Below are positions 26,467 to 34,764 of a DNA stretch of 64,000 nucleotides, piece by piece. A program made the position numbers and the translations under genes. The DNA is from Candidatus Saccharibacteria bacterium UBA6664 (GTDB lineage: Bacteria > Patescibacteriota > Saccharimonadia > Saccharimonadales > Saccharimonadaceae): NCBI GenBank assembly GCA_002455275.1, contig DKKO01000001.1:42799-106798 (forward strand). Direction: 5' to 3'. The notes beneath the pieces are model-generated. The model worked only from the letters and a program-made list of their open reading frames with translations. It made no database searches and was not told the DNA's origin. Every line of letters begins with the position of its first letter. Position 1 is the first letter of the stretch.

Positions 26467-28836
26467 TTATCGGCCTATTTTTTTCTCTGTTGCAGCCAGG
26501 TCGATTGTAGTTTTTACCACCGTGTCTGGTGCAAGTGAAATACTGTCGATACCCACTTCTACCAAGAAGCGCGCAAATGCCGGGTAGTCTGATGGTGCTT
26601 GGCCACACAGACCAACCTTCACCTTTTTGCGTTTCGCAATAGTAACAACCTGACGAATAAGTGCCTTCACGGCGGCGTTGTTTTCGTCGTATACGTGCGC
26701 CACTGTGTGATTGTCGCGATCTACGCCAAGTGTGAGTTGCGTAAGGTCGTTGCTTCCGATTGAAAATCCATCGAATAAATCAGCGAATTGCTCGGCCAAT
26801 ATCACATTTGAAGGGATCTCTATCATCACGTATGCTTCAAAGCCATTCACGCCTCGCTTCAGGCCAGCCTGCTGCATAATTTTAAGCACTTTCTGCGCTT
26901 CTGTTAAGTCGCGACAAAACGGCACCATAGACTTAATGTTAGTGATACCCATTTCATCACGGACGCGTTTGATTGCTCGACACTCGAGTTCAAATGCTTC
27001 GCGGTAGGCGTCGCTATAGTAGCGACTTGCCCCTCGCCATCCAATCATCGGGTTATTTTCAATAGGCTCAAACTGGGTACCGCCTATCAAGTTGGCATAT
27101 TCATTCGACTTAAAATCACTAAAACGAATTATCACATCGTTTGGATAAAAAGCAGCACCAATCATCGCCACGCCTTCAGCTAATTTATCGACAAAATAGT
27201 CAGCCTTGTTCGAATAGCCTTTTGTCAGCTCGTTGATTGTTTGTCGAACGCCAGGGTCTTTTACTTTATCAAATTGTAGCAGCGCCAAAGGATGAATTTT
27301 GATGTGTGAGTCGATGATAAACTCTTCGCGCGCCAAGCCTACACCATCATTTGGAATTTGCGAATACGCAAATGCGTGATCAGGTGAACCAATGTTCATC
27401 ATGATTTTCGTTTTTGTGCGAGGTAAGTCTTTGACATTAGTACGTTCAACTTTGTACTTTAATATGCCTTGGTAGACGCTGCCTTCGTCGCCTTCTGTAC
27501 AGCTCACCGTAATAGGCGTGCCGTCGGCAATTTTGCTACTCGCGTTGCCGGTTCCAACCACACAAGGGATGCCAAGTTCTCGCGAAACAATTGCTGCGTG
27601 GCAAGTACGGCCGCCTTTATCAGTCACAATTGCGCTCGCCATCTTCATAATCGGCACCCAGTCTGGATCGGTCATCTCGGTCACCAACACATCGCCTTCA
27701 CGGAATGAGTTAATGTCGGCGACGCTCATTACTTTGTTCGCCTTACCAACGCCAATTTTATTACCGACACTTGTACCGTGCGCGAGCATTGGACCTTCTT
27801 GCGTCAGCTTATACTCTTCGACAATATTGACATCGCGGCGAGCTTGGACTGTTTCAGAACGAGCTTGCACGATATATAACTTGCCGTCATCTTCGTCGAG
27901 TGCCCATTCGATATCCATCGGCTTACCGTAGTGTTGCTCGATAATCATGCCCCAAGAGGCGAGTGTGTTAACTTGTTCGTCTGTAATCGAAAACCTGTTT
28001 TGGTCTTTTTGAGCGACTGCCAGGTTTTTTGTTTTGCTCCCTCGAACAGGCACCATCTTCATCTTTTTCGTTCCAACCTTGCGTTTTAAAATCGCCATCG
28101 TCGGTTTGAAAACGATAAATTCGTCTGGGCTAACGTGGCCTTGCACGATATTCTCGCCCAAGCCATAAATCGAGCTTACTACGACTGCGTTTCTAAAGCC
28201 CGTTTCGGTATCGATAGTAAACATCACGCCGGCGCACTCTGAACGAACCGCAACCATTTGTTGGATACCGACGCTCAAGGCAACTTGCATGTGACTAAAG
28301 CCGTTTTCGACACGATAGACAATCGCGCGATCGGTGAATAATGAAGCAATACATTCTTTCGTCGCGCGAAGCACGTGCTTTTCGCCGCTAATATTTAGGT
28401 AGGTTGCCTGCTGACCAGCGAATGATGCGTTCGGCAAGTCTTCAGCAGTTGCAGAAGACCGAACAGCCACTACAAGGTCGCCTTTCGGGTGCCCACAAGC
28501 TTTACTTAGTTCAGCATAGCCGCGTTTGATTTCCTCTTCAAAATCACGTGGAAGTTTTGCCCGAACAATCATTGAACGAATTTTTGCACCACGGCTTTTA
28601 AGCTGCCGCATGTTTGTGACATCAAGTCCTTCTAGAACTTTTTCAATTTTTGCATCTAAGCCAGATTCACGTAAAAAATAGTAGTAGGCATCAGCTGTGG
28701 TTGCGATGCCATTTGGTAGGTTCACCCCCTTCGGCCGTAGGTAGTGATACATTTCGCCTAGAGAAGCGTTTTTGCCACCGACTTGAGGAATATCGGTCAA
28801 TTTTAAATCCTCAAAAAATTTTATGTAAGTGTACAT
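26467..28836 (-). CDS. ppsA: Phosphoenolpyruvate synthase
   Basis: Converts pyruvate and ATP to PEP, AMP and phosphate. N-terminal ATP-binding domain starting GGKNASLGEM, phosphohistidine in GGRTCHAAIVSRELG (about residue 420), and a C-terminal PEP barrel with GLCGQAPSDYP. 789 residues. An AAGG site and a TATAAA about 30 bases upstream indicate a conventional leader. In a fermenter lacking much of central metabolism it may run in the pyruvate-forming or AMP-recycling direction (inference). Confidence 0.95.
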   Translation of the reverse strand: MYTYIKFFEDLKLTDIPQVGGKNASLGEMYHYLRPKGVNLPNGIATTADAYYYFLRESGLDAKIEKVLEGLDVTNMRQLKSRGAKIRSMIVRAKLPRDFEEEIKRGYAELSKACGHPKGDLVVAVRSSATAEDLPNASFAGQQATYLNISGEKHVLRATKECIASLFTDRAIVYRVENGFSHMQVALSVGIQQMVAVRSECAGVMFTIDTETGFRNAVVVSSIYGLGENIVQGHVSPDEFIVFKPTMAILKRKVGTKKMKMVPVRGSKTKNLAVAQKDQNRFSITDEQVNTLASWGMIIEQHYGKPMDIEWALDEDDGKLYIVQARSETVQARRDVNIVEEYKLTQEGPMLAHGTSVGNKIGVGKANKVMSVADINSFREGDVLVTEMTDPDWVPIMKMASAIVTDKGGRTCHAAIVSRELGIPCVVGTGNASSKIADGTPITVSCTEGDEGSVYQGILKYKVERTNVKDLPRTKTKIMMNIGSPDHAFAYSQIPNDGVGLAREEFIIDSHIKIHPLALLQFDKVKDPGVRQTINELTKGYSNKADYFVDKLAEGVAMIGAAFYPNDVIIRFSDFKSNEYANLIGGTQFEPIENNPMIGWRGASRYYSDAYREAFELECRAIKRVRDEMGITNIKSMVPFCRDLTEAQKVLKIMQQAGLKRGVNGFEAYVMIEIPSNVILAEQFADLFDGFSIGSNDLTQLTLGVDRDNHTVAHVYDENNAAVKALIRQVVTIAKRKKVKVGLCGQAPSDYPAFARFLVEVGIDSISLAPDTVVKTTIDLAATEKKIGR

Positions 28837-28900
28837 AGAGTGCCTTTTTTGATTAACTGTACTTTTATAATAACACTTATGCTTTTGGGAACCTATTTTG

Positions 28901-30559
28901 CTAAGAATTTATCTGAGCGCTTTCAACGGCGTATTCAGATTTTGTTTTCATTTTTCCTTCATCGTCGACAGTATATTGCAGCAACGTTCCAGTTATCATT
29001 TCAATATCACCGATGTCTTCATCACTTACCGACTCAATGTACTTAATTAAGGCACGTATGCTATTGCCGTGCGATACAAGCAAGATATTCTTGCCTGCCA
29101 ACAGCTCTGGCAAGATTGTTTCTTTATAAAAGGGCACTGCTCGTTCGTACACCATTTTTAGCGTCTCGCCATCTGGGATTGGCTCGTTCCAGCCTCGTCG
29201 AATCTTTTGAAATTGCTCTTCTCCAATCATTTCGCGCATTTCCCATTTGTTTTTGCCAGTGTAGGTTCCATAATCACGCTCATTAATCGCTGATGATCGT
29301 TCGTACGGAATTTCAAACTGGCCGGAAGCGTCTAATATACCGCTCATTGTCTCTAGTGTGCGGATTTGCTCGGAGCAATATGCCTTATCAAAGACAATGT
29401 TTTCATCTTTTACTTTTTGTCCAAGCACGCCAGCATCGTAAAAACCTTTTTCGCTTAGGTGGACGTCTGTTACGCCAGACCATTGCCCGGTCGCATTCCA
29501 TTCAGACTCTGTATGACGAGCAATCGTGAGTGTGCCGGTTGGTTTTGGCGCAACTTTTACAAGATTCGGTATGTCGTTGTACCAAAAACGAATAATGTTT
29601 TCGCAAGTTGTGTTGTTAATACGGCTAATTGCCCCGGTAGTATTAAATGCGTTATGCGGGGTAACTATCACATTCGGCATCTTGTGAAGTGCCAGAAGCT
29701 CAACACTATACTGCATCGCATCGTTATGCACACTCTCGCTTCGAAGGAGAGTAACCTCTTCTTCTAGACGCAGAAGCTGTTCGCCCTCAATTACATCGAG
29801 GGCGGCACCAGCTAGCTGTTTACTCGATAACTTATCGATGAGTGCTTTCGTATCGACCAGTTCGCCACGCGCCGTATTTATCAACACCGCTTCAGGCTTC
29901 ATTAGCGCAAGTTTTTCGTCATTTAGTAGGTGATGGTTCTCAGGTGTGTATGGTGCATGAAGTGTTACCACGTCACTTCTAGCTAACAAATCATCAAGTG
30001 CTAGGTAACTAAAACCAAGTGTGTTGGCTGCCTCATTGTTTGGATACGGGTCAAATGCGACTACCTCCATCCCAAAGCCACGAGCAATCTGTATAGCCGA
30101 GCGGCCAATATGCCCCGTACCAATTACCCCCATTGTTTTGCCAGATAGGTCCCAACCCGTTAGCATATCAGCCGATACTTCGTTATCAAATGAATCGAGT
30201 GCTTGTGGTAATTTTCTCGCGAGGGCAAGCAGCAATGTAAATGTATACTCGGCCACTGTTTGCTCACCATAGGTTGGCACATTTACCACTGTCACACCGT
30301 GGCTTTCGGCTGCCTGCATATCAATGTTGTTGAAGCCAGTTGACCGACAGGCAATAAGTTTGAGGTTTGGAAGCTTTTCAATTATTTCAGCTGTAACTTT
30401 ACTACTTACGAACACCGAGATCACCTCTGCAGCAGGGTCTATATTGTCAACGCTAATAGCATCCGCTTCATATTCCCAGCGGTGGTCAGTATCAGCTAGC
30501 GCTTGGCTAAGCTGTAGCCTATCGATGTCAGTCGCATCGTAAAAGTAAATGAGAGCCAT
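28901..30559 (-). CDS. Fused D-lactate dehydrogenase / phosphoglycerate mutase
   Basis: Residues 1-335 are a D-2-hydroxyacid dehydrogenase: NAD motif GTGHIG (147-152), catalytic Arg231 in NTARGEL, Glu258 in ALDVIEGE and His302 in TPHNAF. Residues 342-550 are a dPGM-like histidine phosphatase: His349 in ARHTESEWN (usually RHG), Glu427 in INERDYG and His497 in SHGNSIRA. The linker is only about ten residues. The protein would join 3PG to 2PG conversion to lactate formation, and lies divergent from eno, the next glycolytic step. TATAAT ends five bases before the ATG. A pure signalling phosphatase is an alternative for the second half. Confidence 0.85.
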   Translation of the reverse strand: MALIYFYDATDIDRLQLSQALADTDHRWEYEADAISVDNIDPAAEVISVFVSSKVTAEIIEKLPNLKLIACRSTGFNNIDMQAAESHGVTVVNVPTYGEQTVAEYTFTLLLALARKLPQALDSFDNEVSADMLTGWDLSGKTMGVIGTGHIGRSAIQIARGFGMEVVAFDPYPNNEAANTLGFSYLALDDLLARSDVVTLHAPYTPENHHLLNDEKLALMKPEAVLINTARGELVDTKALIDKLSSKQLAGAALDVIEGEQLLRLEEEVTLLRSESVHNDAMQYSVELLALHKMPNVIVTPHNAFNTTGAISRINNTTCENIIRFWYNDIPNLVKVAPKPTGTLTIARHTESEWNATGQWSGVTDVHLSEKGFYDAGVLGQKVKDENIVFDKAYCSEQIRTLETMSGILDASGQFEIPYERSSAINERDYGTYTGKNKWEMREMIGEEQFQKIRRGWNEPIPDGETLKMVYERAVPFYKETILPELLAGKNILLVSHGNSIRALIKYIESVSDEDIGDIEMITGTLLQYTVDDEGKMKTKSEYAVESAQINS

Positions 30560-30608
30560 GTGTGATTATATTATGGCACAAGCATGAGCTTTATGAGAAG
30601 ATGAATGT

Positions 30609-31886
30609 ATGGAGATTGATCGCATTGTTGCGCGACAAATCATTGACTCTCGAGGTGCGCCCACAGTAGAAGCGGATGTATACCTCGTTGGCGGCGCTAT
30701 GGGAAGAGCTGCCGTGCCATCTGGCGCTTCGACTGGTGCACACGAAGCACATGAACTACGCGATGGAACGAAAGCCTACCACGGTTTGTCGGTTGGAAAT
30801 GCCGTTTCGAACATTCACGATGTACTGCAACCAGCCCTAAAAGGCGTTCGAGCCGACGATCAGTATCTGCTCGACCAACGCATGATTGACGCCGACGGTA
30901 CACCAGACAAATCATCGCTTGGTGCAAATGCGATTTTAGCCGTTTCGTTAGCGGCAGCCCATGCTGCTGCTGCAGCGAGAGGCTTGCCGTTATATCGTCA
31001 TATTGCAGACATCGCTCACAATTCACAGCTTTCTCTACCCATGCCGATGATGAACGTGTTGAACGGTGGCAAACATGCTGATGGTTCAACAGACATCCAA
31101 GAGTCAATGATTATCCCTGTTGGCGCTTCGTCGTTTCAAGACGCGATTCGTATGAGCGTAGAGGTTTTCCAATCGCTAAAGACGCTGCTGCGTGAAAAGA
31201 AATATGCCACGACCGTAGGAGATGAAGGTGGCTTTGCGCCTCATATTCGCGATGGCAATGCCGAGGCTTTCTCACTATTGACCCAAGCCGTTGAAGCGAG
31301 CGGCTACCGTCTGGGCGAAGATGTTGCTTTTGCCGTTGACGTTGCCGCAAGTGAGCTATTCGAAGAAGATACGTATGTATTCAATGCCGAAAATAAACGC
31401 TACCAAGCTGAGGAACTGATAAGTTGGTATCGAAAACTTGTAACGACCTACCCGATTGTCTCGATTGAGGACGGACTCGCTGAAGACGACTGGACCCACT
31501 GGCAACACCTCACCAACCAGCTTCATGATACGCAATTGGTTGGTGATGATTTGTTAGTTACCAACGTTGAGCGATTGCAACGAGCGATTGATCTGCGCGC
31601 AGCGAATGCAATTCTTATCAAACCAAACCAAATTGGTACGCTTACAGAGACAATTCGCGCCATTCAACTTGCCAAAGATAATGGCTGGAACACGATTGTT
31701 TCCCATCGATCTGGCGAGACAGAAGATGTCAGTATTGTGCACATTGCCGTTGGAACCGGAGCCGGGCAAATTAAAACGGGTAGTCTTTCTCGAAGCGAAC
31801 GAACAGCAAAATACAACGAGCTACTGCGTATCGCAGAAGCAGACCCTAGCTTGCCTTTGGCTCATCCTTTTGAAGCTCGTCCATAA
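30609..31886 (+). CDS. eno: Enolase
   Basis: Dehydrates 2-phosphoglycerate to PEP. IDSRGAPTVE, PSGASTGAHEA loop, catalytic Glu in GDEGGFAP, metal ligand in VSIEDGL, Lys in ILIKPNQIGTLTE and SHRSGETED are all visible in 425 residues. It is divergent from the lactate dehydrogenase-mutase fusion (50-base gap), and its 3' end overlaps the convergent GH5 gene by 41 bases. Confidence 0.97.
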   Translation: MEIDRIVARQIIDSRGAPTVEADVYLVGGAMGRAAVPSGASTGAHEAHELRDGTKAYHGLSVGNAVSNIHDVLQPALKGVRADDQYLLDQRMIDADGTPDKSSLGANAILAVSLAAAHAAAAARGLPLYRHIADIAHNSQLSLPMPMMNVLNGGKHADGSTDIQESMIIPVGASSFQDAIRMSVEVFQSLKTLLREKKYATTVGDEGGFAPHIRDGNAEAFSLLTQAVEASGYRLGEDVAFAVDVAASELFEEDTYVFNAENKRYQAEELISWYRKLVTTYPIVSIEDGLAEDDWTHWQHLTNQLHDTQLVGDDLLVTNVERLQRAIDLRAANAILIKPNQIGTLTETIRAIQLAKDNGWNTIVSHRSGETEDVSIVHIAVGTGAGQIKTGSLSRSERTAKYNELLRIAEADPSLPLAHPFEARP

Positions 31887-32847
31887 GCCCATTCTCTACC
31901 ATCCAACGATAGTTCCACCTGCCAGGCTTTTCTGTTTTGTAGCTCCAGTAGCAAGTAGCAATAGCCGGTTCATACGCCTCCCTTTGCGCCATTGCAAACT
32001 TCTTGGAAGTTTCTGGTTTGGCTGTATACGGTAACATAGCGCTCCATTCGCCAACCATCACTGGCTGCATGAGTTCAAGAAATCTGAGCAACCAATTGCT
32101 ATACCCAACAAGACGTAGTTGCTTTCCTATCGCCCGCCGCTTACTCCGCTTGCCAAAGCAGTAATATAAATGTGTATCCAACACTACCGGAAAATCCTTA
32201 TGTTTCATAAAGGCAAATGTGTTAGTAAGCAAATGAGGGCTAAATGCATCTGAAAAAACGATATACGTGCCTGGTCGAGCTACTTTCACGAGTGCTTTAT
32301 AGGCTGCGCGATAAAAATGTATTAATCGAAGCGCGCTAAAATCTCGACGAGGTTCGTTTAACAACTCAATACCCCACACCTCTGGAGATTCTTTAAAATG
32401 CTCGGCAATCCGTACCAAACAATCAATAGTTTGCTGTTTAGCTTGCTTATTTTTTAGCCACGCCTTACCCTTTTTCTGGTTGCCACTACCACTGTGTGCT
32501 TGGCTATTCTGCGCTTCGGGCGCTGCATGTAAGTCGATCAAAACTTTCAGGTTGTACTTACCTGCCATCTCTACGAGCCAATCAAGCTGTGCGATTGTCT
32601 CCACATATGGCTTCGCATCACCGAACGTCCAGTAGCCTACAGGTACTCGCAACAGTTGAACACGTTGTGCCGAAAGCCATGCGATGTCCGCTTCTGTGAT
32701 AAATGTTTCGTGATGTTTTTTAATTCGCTCACGACCTTTTTTCAGCTTCGAGAGTTCGTATTCATTTTTTGCCGAAGTACCCTTGAAAAGTGATGGTGTC
32801 ATCCATTTTTCAAGTACCAACCAGCCACCAAGATTTACTCCGTGCAT
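31846..32847 (-). CDS. GH5-family beta-glucanase, no signal peptide
   Basis: Looks like exo-beta-1,3-glucanase/cellulase family 5: HGVNLGGWLVLEKWMTPSLF at the very start, acid/base Glu in GIELLNEPR and nucleophile Glu in MVGEWSAM. 333 residues, with no leader peptide or anchor, so it would act in the cytosol unless exported unconventionally. The ATG lies inside the end of the DUF1697 gene (13-base overlap). Its 3' end runs 41 bases into convergent eno. Confidence 0.88.
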   Translation of the reverse strand: MHGVNLGGWLVLEKWMTPSLFKGTSAKNEYELSKLKKGRERIKKHHETFITEADIAWLSAQRVQLLRVPVGYWTFGDAKPYVETIAQLDWLVEMAGKYNLKVLIDLHAAPEAQNSQAHSGSGNQKKGKAWLKNKQAKQQTIDCLVRIAEHFKESPEVWGIELLNEPRRDFSALRLIHFYRAAYKALVKVARPGTYIVFSDAFSPHLLTNTFAFMKHKDFPVVLDTHLYYCFGKRSKRRAIGKQLRLVGYSNWLLRFLELMQPVMVGEWSAMLPYTAKPETSKKFAMAQREAYEPAIATCYWSYKTEKPGRWNYRWMVENGLMDELQKDEPKAS

Positions 32848-33386
32848 AGTTCAGCCAATTTACGAGCAGTGTTCACATTTCGTATGGTCATTTGTTTGTA
32901 TAGTGGCGTACCCATAAGTTTTAGCAAGCAGCTGCGGCCTTGGTTGGCACGTTTCACATGTGATAGCAACGCACCAGGAACATACAAAACCGTCTCAAAT
33001 TCTGGTCGGTACCCAATTTGTTCCACTATTTCAGGCTTGTCAGCGTCTGGAAATAGATATAGCACGTCCGATTTCGCTTGTTCGCGGTCATTTTGCCACT
33101 CCTTTGGCACCGCGTCGGCTATGTCGCGTATTTGTTTTGCACTCAACAGTAATACCGGGATATCAAACCCAAATTCATTTGACAGTAGGCTTTGGACTTC
33201 TTTCGATGACGGTTGGTTATTTGCATCAAATACCACATTGCCAGAATTGATGTAGGTAACGACATTTGTAGCACCATACGATTCAAACACAGTCTTCAAC
33301 CGTGACATTTCAACCCGGTGATTACCGCCAACGTTGATTCCTCGGAGTAGACAAACATATCTCATTACTTCAAGTATATCTTTCAT
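32835..33386 (-). CDS. DUF1697 protein
   Basis: Typical DUF1697: YVCLLRGINVGGNHRVEM at the N-terminus, YINSGNVVFDA, and RANQGRSCLLKLMGTPLYKQMTIRN at the end (family core). Function unknown. Starts at 33386 (TAATG overlap with the phosphatase) or at the MRYVCLL methionine seven codons later. Confidence 0.85.
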   Translation of the reverse strand: MKDILEVMRYVCLLRGINVGGNHRVEMSRLKTVFESYGATNVVTYINSGNVVFDANNQPSSKEVQSLLSNEFGFDIPVLLLSAKQIRDIADAVPKEWQNDREQAKSDVLYLFPDADKPEIVEQIGYRPEFETVLYVPGALLSHVKRANQGRSCLLKLMGTPLYKQMTIRNVNTARKLAELCTE

Positions 33387-33826
33387 TAAAGACTTCGTAC
33401 TAACTCATCGACTTTTTGCGTAATCTCAGTGTATATTTCTTCCTCATACAGCTCACGATTGGTTTGTTCAATTCGATGACCTTCTCCGATATCAACGATG
33501 TTCCAGTTGCGCGTATTTTTAGGTAACCTCACGATCCTTGATGCTTCGTTAGCAACTCTCTGGTTCATGAGTACTATAATGTCGTGGCTTGCATCGATAC
33601 GTTGCTGGGTTAGTTGTTCGGGTGCATTCTTTGCAAATCGCTTAATACCGTGTCGATCTAGAACCCTCAGCGTATTCGCAAAATATTCGTTTTCTAGTGG
33701 GTCTTCCCTGTTAACATTGGTGCCACTTGAGATGACATCTATATTTTTTAGATTAAGTGATTTGAAGTAGGTTTCCGCAATAAGGCTTCTGAGTACATTA
33801 CCTCGGCAGATAAAGTGTATGTTCAT
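33386..33826 (-). CDS. Low-molecular-weight phosphotyrosine phosphatase-like protein
   Basis: N-terminal CRGNVLRS fits the C-x5-R phosphate loop of LMW phosphatases and arsenate reductases. A late acidic segment NWNIVDIGEGH stands where DPxG is usual. About 146 residues. I choose the ATG at 33826 because TATAAT ends seven bases before it. It could be a protein phosphatase or an arsenate-reductase relative; no kinase is adjacent. Confidence 0.8.
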   Translation of the reverse strand: MNIHFICRGNVLRSLIAETYFKSLNLKNIDVISSGTNVNREDPLENEYFANTLRVLDRHGIKRFAKNAPEQLTQQRIDASHDIIVLMNQRVANEASRIVRLPKNTRNWNIVDIGEGHRIEQTNRELYEEEIYTEITQKVDELVRSL

Positions 33827-33859
33827 TACGGTGATTATAGCAAAACAGAGCAAGTAAGG

Positions 33860-33989
33860 CCTTGATTCCAAGGAGAAATACGCAAGATGATAGTGCTATT
33901 CTAGCACCATCATCAACTAAATTCTGTCAAATCGAAGATTATGACAGAATTCGTACTCCTTTCACGGAGTTCGGTTTTCTTCGAAAACC
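33860..33989. repeat. String of five back-to-back hairpins
   Basis: Between the phosphatase promoter and the tRNA-Glu terminator there is no gene but five consecutive inverted repeats: CCTTG/CAAGG at 33860-33873; a 13-bp stem with one mismatch, 33886-33898/33902-33914; a perfect 10-bp stem AATTCTGTCA/TGACAGAATT at 33920-33929/33942-33951; ACTCC/GGAGT at 33955-33970; and GGTTTTC/GAAAACC at 33973-33989. Role unknown. Confidence 0.5.
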
Positions 33990-33991
33990 TA

Positions 33992-34033
33992 CCAAAGTAA
34001 AACACCCACATGAAAGTGGGTGTTTTACTTTGG
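33992..34033 (-). terminator. 18-bp hairpin downstream of tRNA-Glu
   Basis: Perfect 18-bp arms 33992-34009 and 34016-34033 with a six-base loop. The outermost bases on the tRNA side are the CCA of tRNA-Glu itself, so the 3' end of the tRNA is part of the stem. Confidence 0.7.
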
Positions 34034-34105
34034 TGATCCCAAGGAGAATCGAACTCCTATTGCCAGGATGAAAACCTGGTGTCCTAACCGTTAGACGATG
34101 GGACC
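34031..34105 (-). tRNA. tRNA-Glu (TTC)
   Basis: Cloverleaf with acceptor GGTCCCA/TGGGATC, anticodon stem CCAGG/CCTGG with loop TTTTCAT (anticodon TTC), T-arm GTTCGATTC and encoded CCA. Its wobble base is a substrate of MnmA. Confidence 0.95.
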
Positions 34106-34147
34106 AAATTTTTAGTCTACCCTTTGGTAGACCTACGCTATTTTAGC

Positions 34148-34173
34148 AAAAAAACGACCTCTTGAAAAGAGGT
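34148..34173 (-). terminator. Second terminator of GC-rich cassette 1
   Basis: ACCTCTT/AAGAGGT (7 bp, 3-base loop), then seven T on the minus strand. AT-rich, unlike the cassette, so it probably belongs to the resident DNA. Confidence 0.75.
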
Positions 34174-34180
34174 TCCGCGA

Positions 34181-34221
34181 GTCGCGGGAGTGCACCGGCC
34201 CGAGCCGAGCACTCCCGCGAC
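34181..34221 (-). terminator. GC-rich hairpin ending cassette 1
   Basis: Perfect 13-bp arms GTCGCGGGAGTGC/GCACTCCCGCGAC, with a further CGGC/GCCG in the loop, ten bases after the stop of the 75-residue gene. No T-run of its own; the AT-rich terminator follows. Confidence 0.6.
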
Positions 34222-34230
34222 AGAGAGGAG

Positions 34231-34458
34231 TCAGGCGTGCCGAGGCACACGGACGACGATGCCGTCGACCACCCTGGCTGCGCCGCGCGCGATGGCGCTG
34301 CGGAGGAGGGCGAGCACACCCTGTTCGGTCGCCTCCTGGCACTTGGCGGCCAGCTGGACCGCCAGGCGCTCGAGGGATGACCTCAGATCGTCGTGCTTGC
34401 CCTTCAGGAAGGCGTTGACCACACGGTGATCGCCCTTCGTGGTGGCTACCTGGCCCAT
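34231..34458 (-). CDS. GC-rich cassette 1: small basic protein, unknown
   Basis: 75 residues (MGQVATTKGDHRVVNAFLKG..., ending VDGIVVRVPRHA), probably helical, soluble and basic. The family is not recognised. The gene is strikingly GC-rich (34261-34320 is 47/60 G+C) with codons ending in G or C, unlike its surroundings. A good GAGAGGAG site precedes the ATG, and about 100 bases of folded leader separate it from an AT-rich promoter at 34569-34596. Likely acquired from a high-GC donor such as an actinobacterial host or its phage. Confidence 0.65.
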   Translation of the reverse strand: MGQVATTKGDHRVVNAFLKGKHDDLRSSLERLAVQLAAKCQEATEQGVLALLRSAIARGAARVVDGIVVRVPRHA

Positions 34459-34503
34459 CCGACACCAACTCCTCTCGGATCACATGCTGTCGCCATGACC
34501 CGT

Positions 34504-34560
34504 CCCCTTTCGGGGTTTGTGCACGTCCGCACCTGCGGAGACCGGAACTTCCGGCGTGCA
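34504..34560 (-). promoter_or_regulatory. Three-way-junction leader RNA of cassette 1
   Basis: On the minus strand, TGCACG/CGTGCA (34555-34560/34520-34525) encloses two perfect 5-bp hairpins, CCGGA/TCCGG (34550-34554/34542-34546) and TCCGC/GCGGA (34535-34539/34526-34530), almost without unpaired bases. A CCCC-GAAA-GGGG tetraloop hairpin (34504-34515) follows. Such a compact fold in a 5' leader suggests a cis-acting RNA; no known riboswitch was recognised. Confidence 0.55.
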
Positions 34561-34568
34561 ATGGTAAC

Positions 34569-34596
34569 ACTATACACTCTCTTTAGAAAAGTTCAA
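34569..34596 (-). promoter_or_regulatory. Promoter of cassette 1
   Basis: Minus strand TTGAAC (34591-34596), 16-base spacer, TATAGT (34569-34574). It lies just outside the GC-rich tract, which begins at 34560. Confidence 0.6.
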
Positions 34597-34671
34597 GTCA
34601 TGAGTTTTACTATACCCTTAGCATCAGATTTTATTCCGCTTGTGCTTATTTGACAAAAGTGGTATAAAATA

Positions 34672-34700
34672 TTGACATTTATTGAATTTTGTGGTAAATT
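34672..34700 (+). promoter_or_regulatory. Promoter of the 659-residue LPQTG protein
   Basis: TTGACA (34672-34677), 17-base spacer, TAAATT (34695-34700). The roughly 58-base leader contains two similar motifs, CCTGTGAGG and CCTGCGAGG; the second forms part of a small stem reaching the AGGAGGT ribosome-binding site. Confidence 0.7.
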
Positions 34701-34764
34701 GGAAGTTAATCACCTGTGAGGGGTGTAAATAAGGTAAATACAGACCTGCGAGGAGGTATGTGTA

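Noticed and set aside
34133..34570. A 145-codon minus-strand frame across cassette 1
   Set aside because: It crosses the terminators and leader hairpins; the 75-residue frame has the ribosome-binding site and coherent composition.
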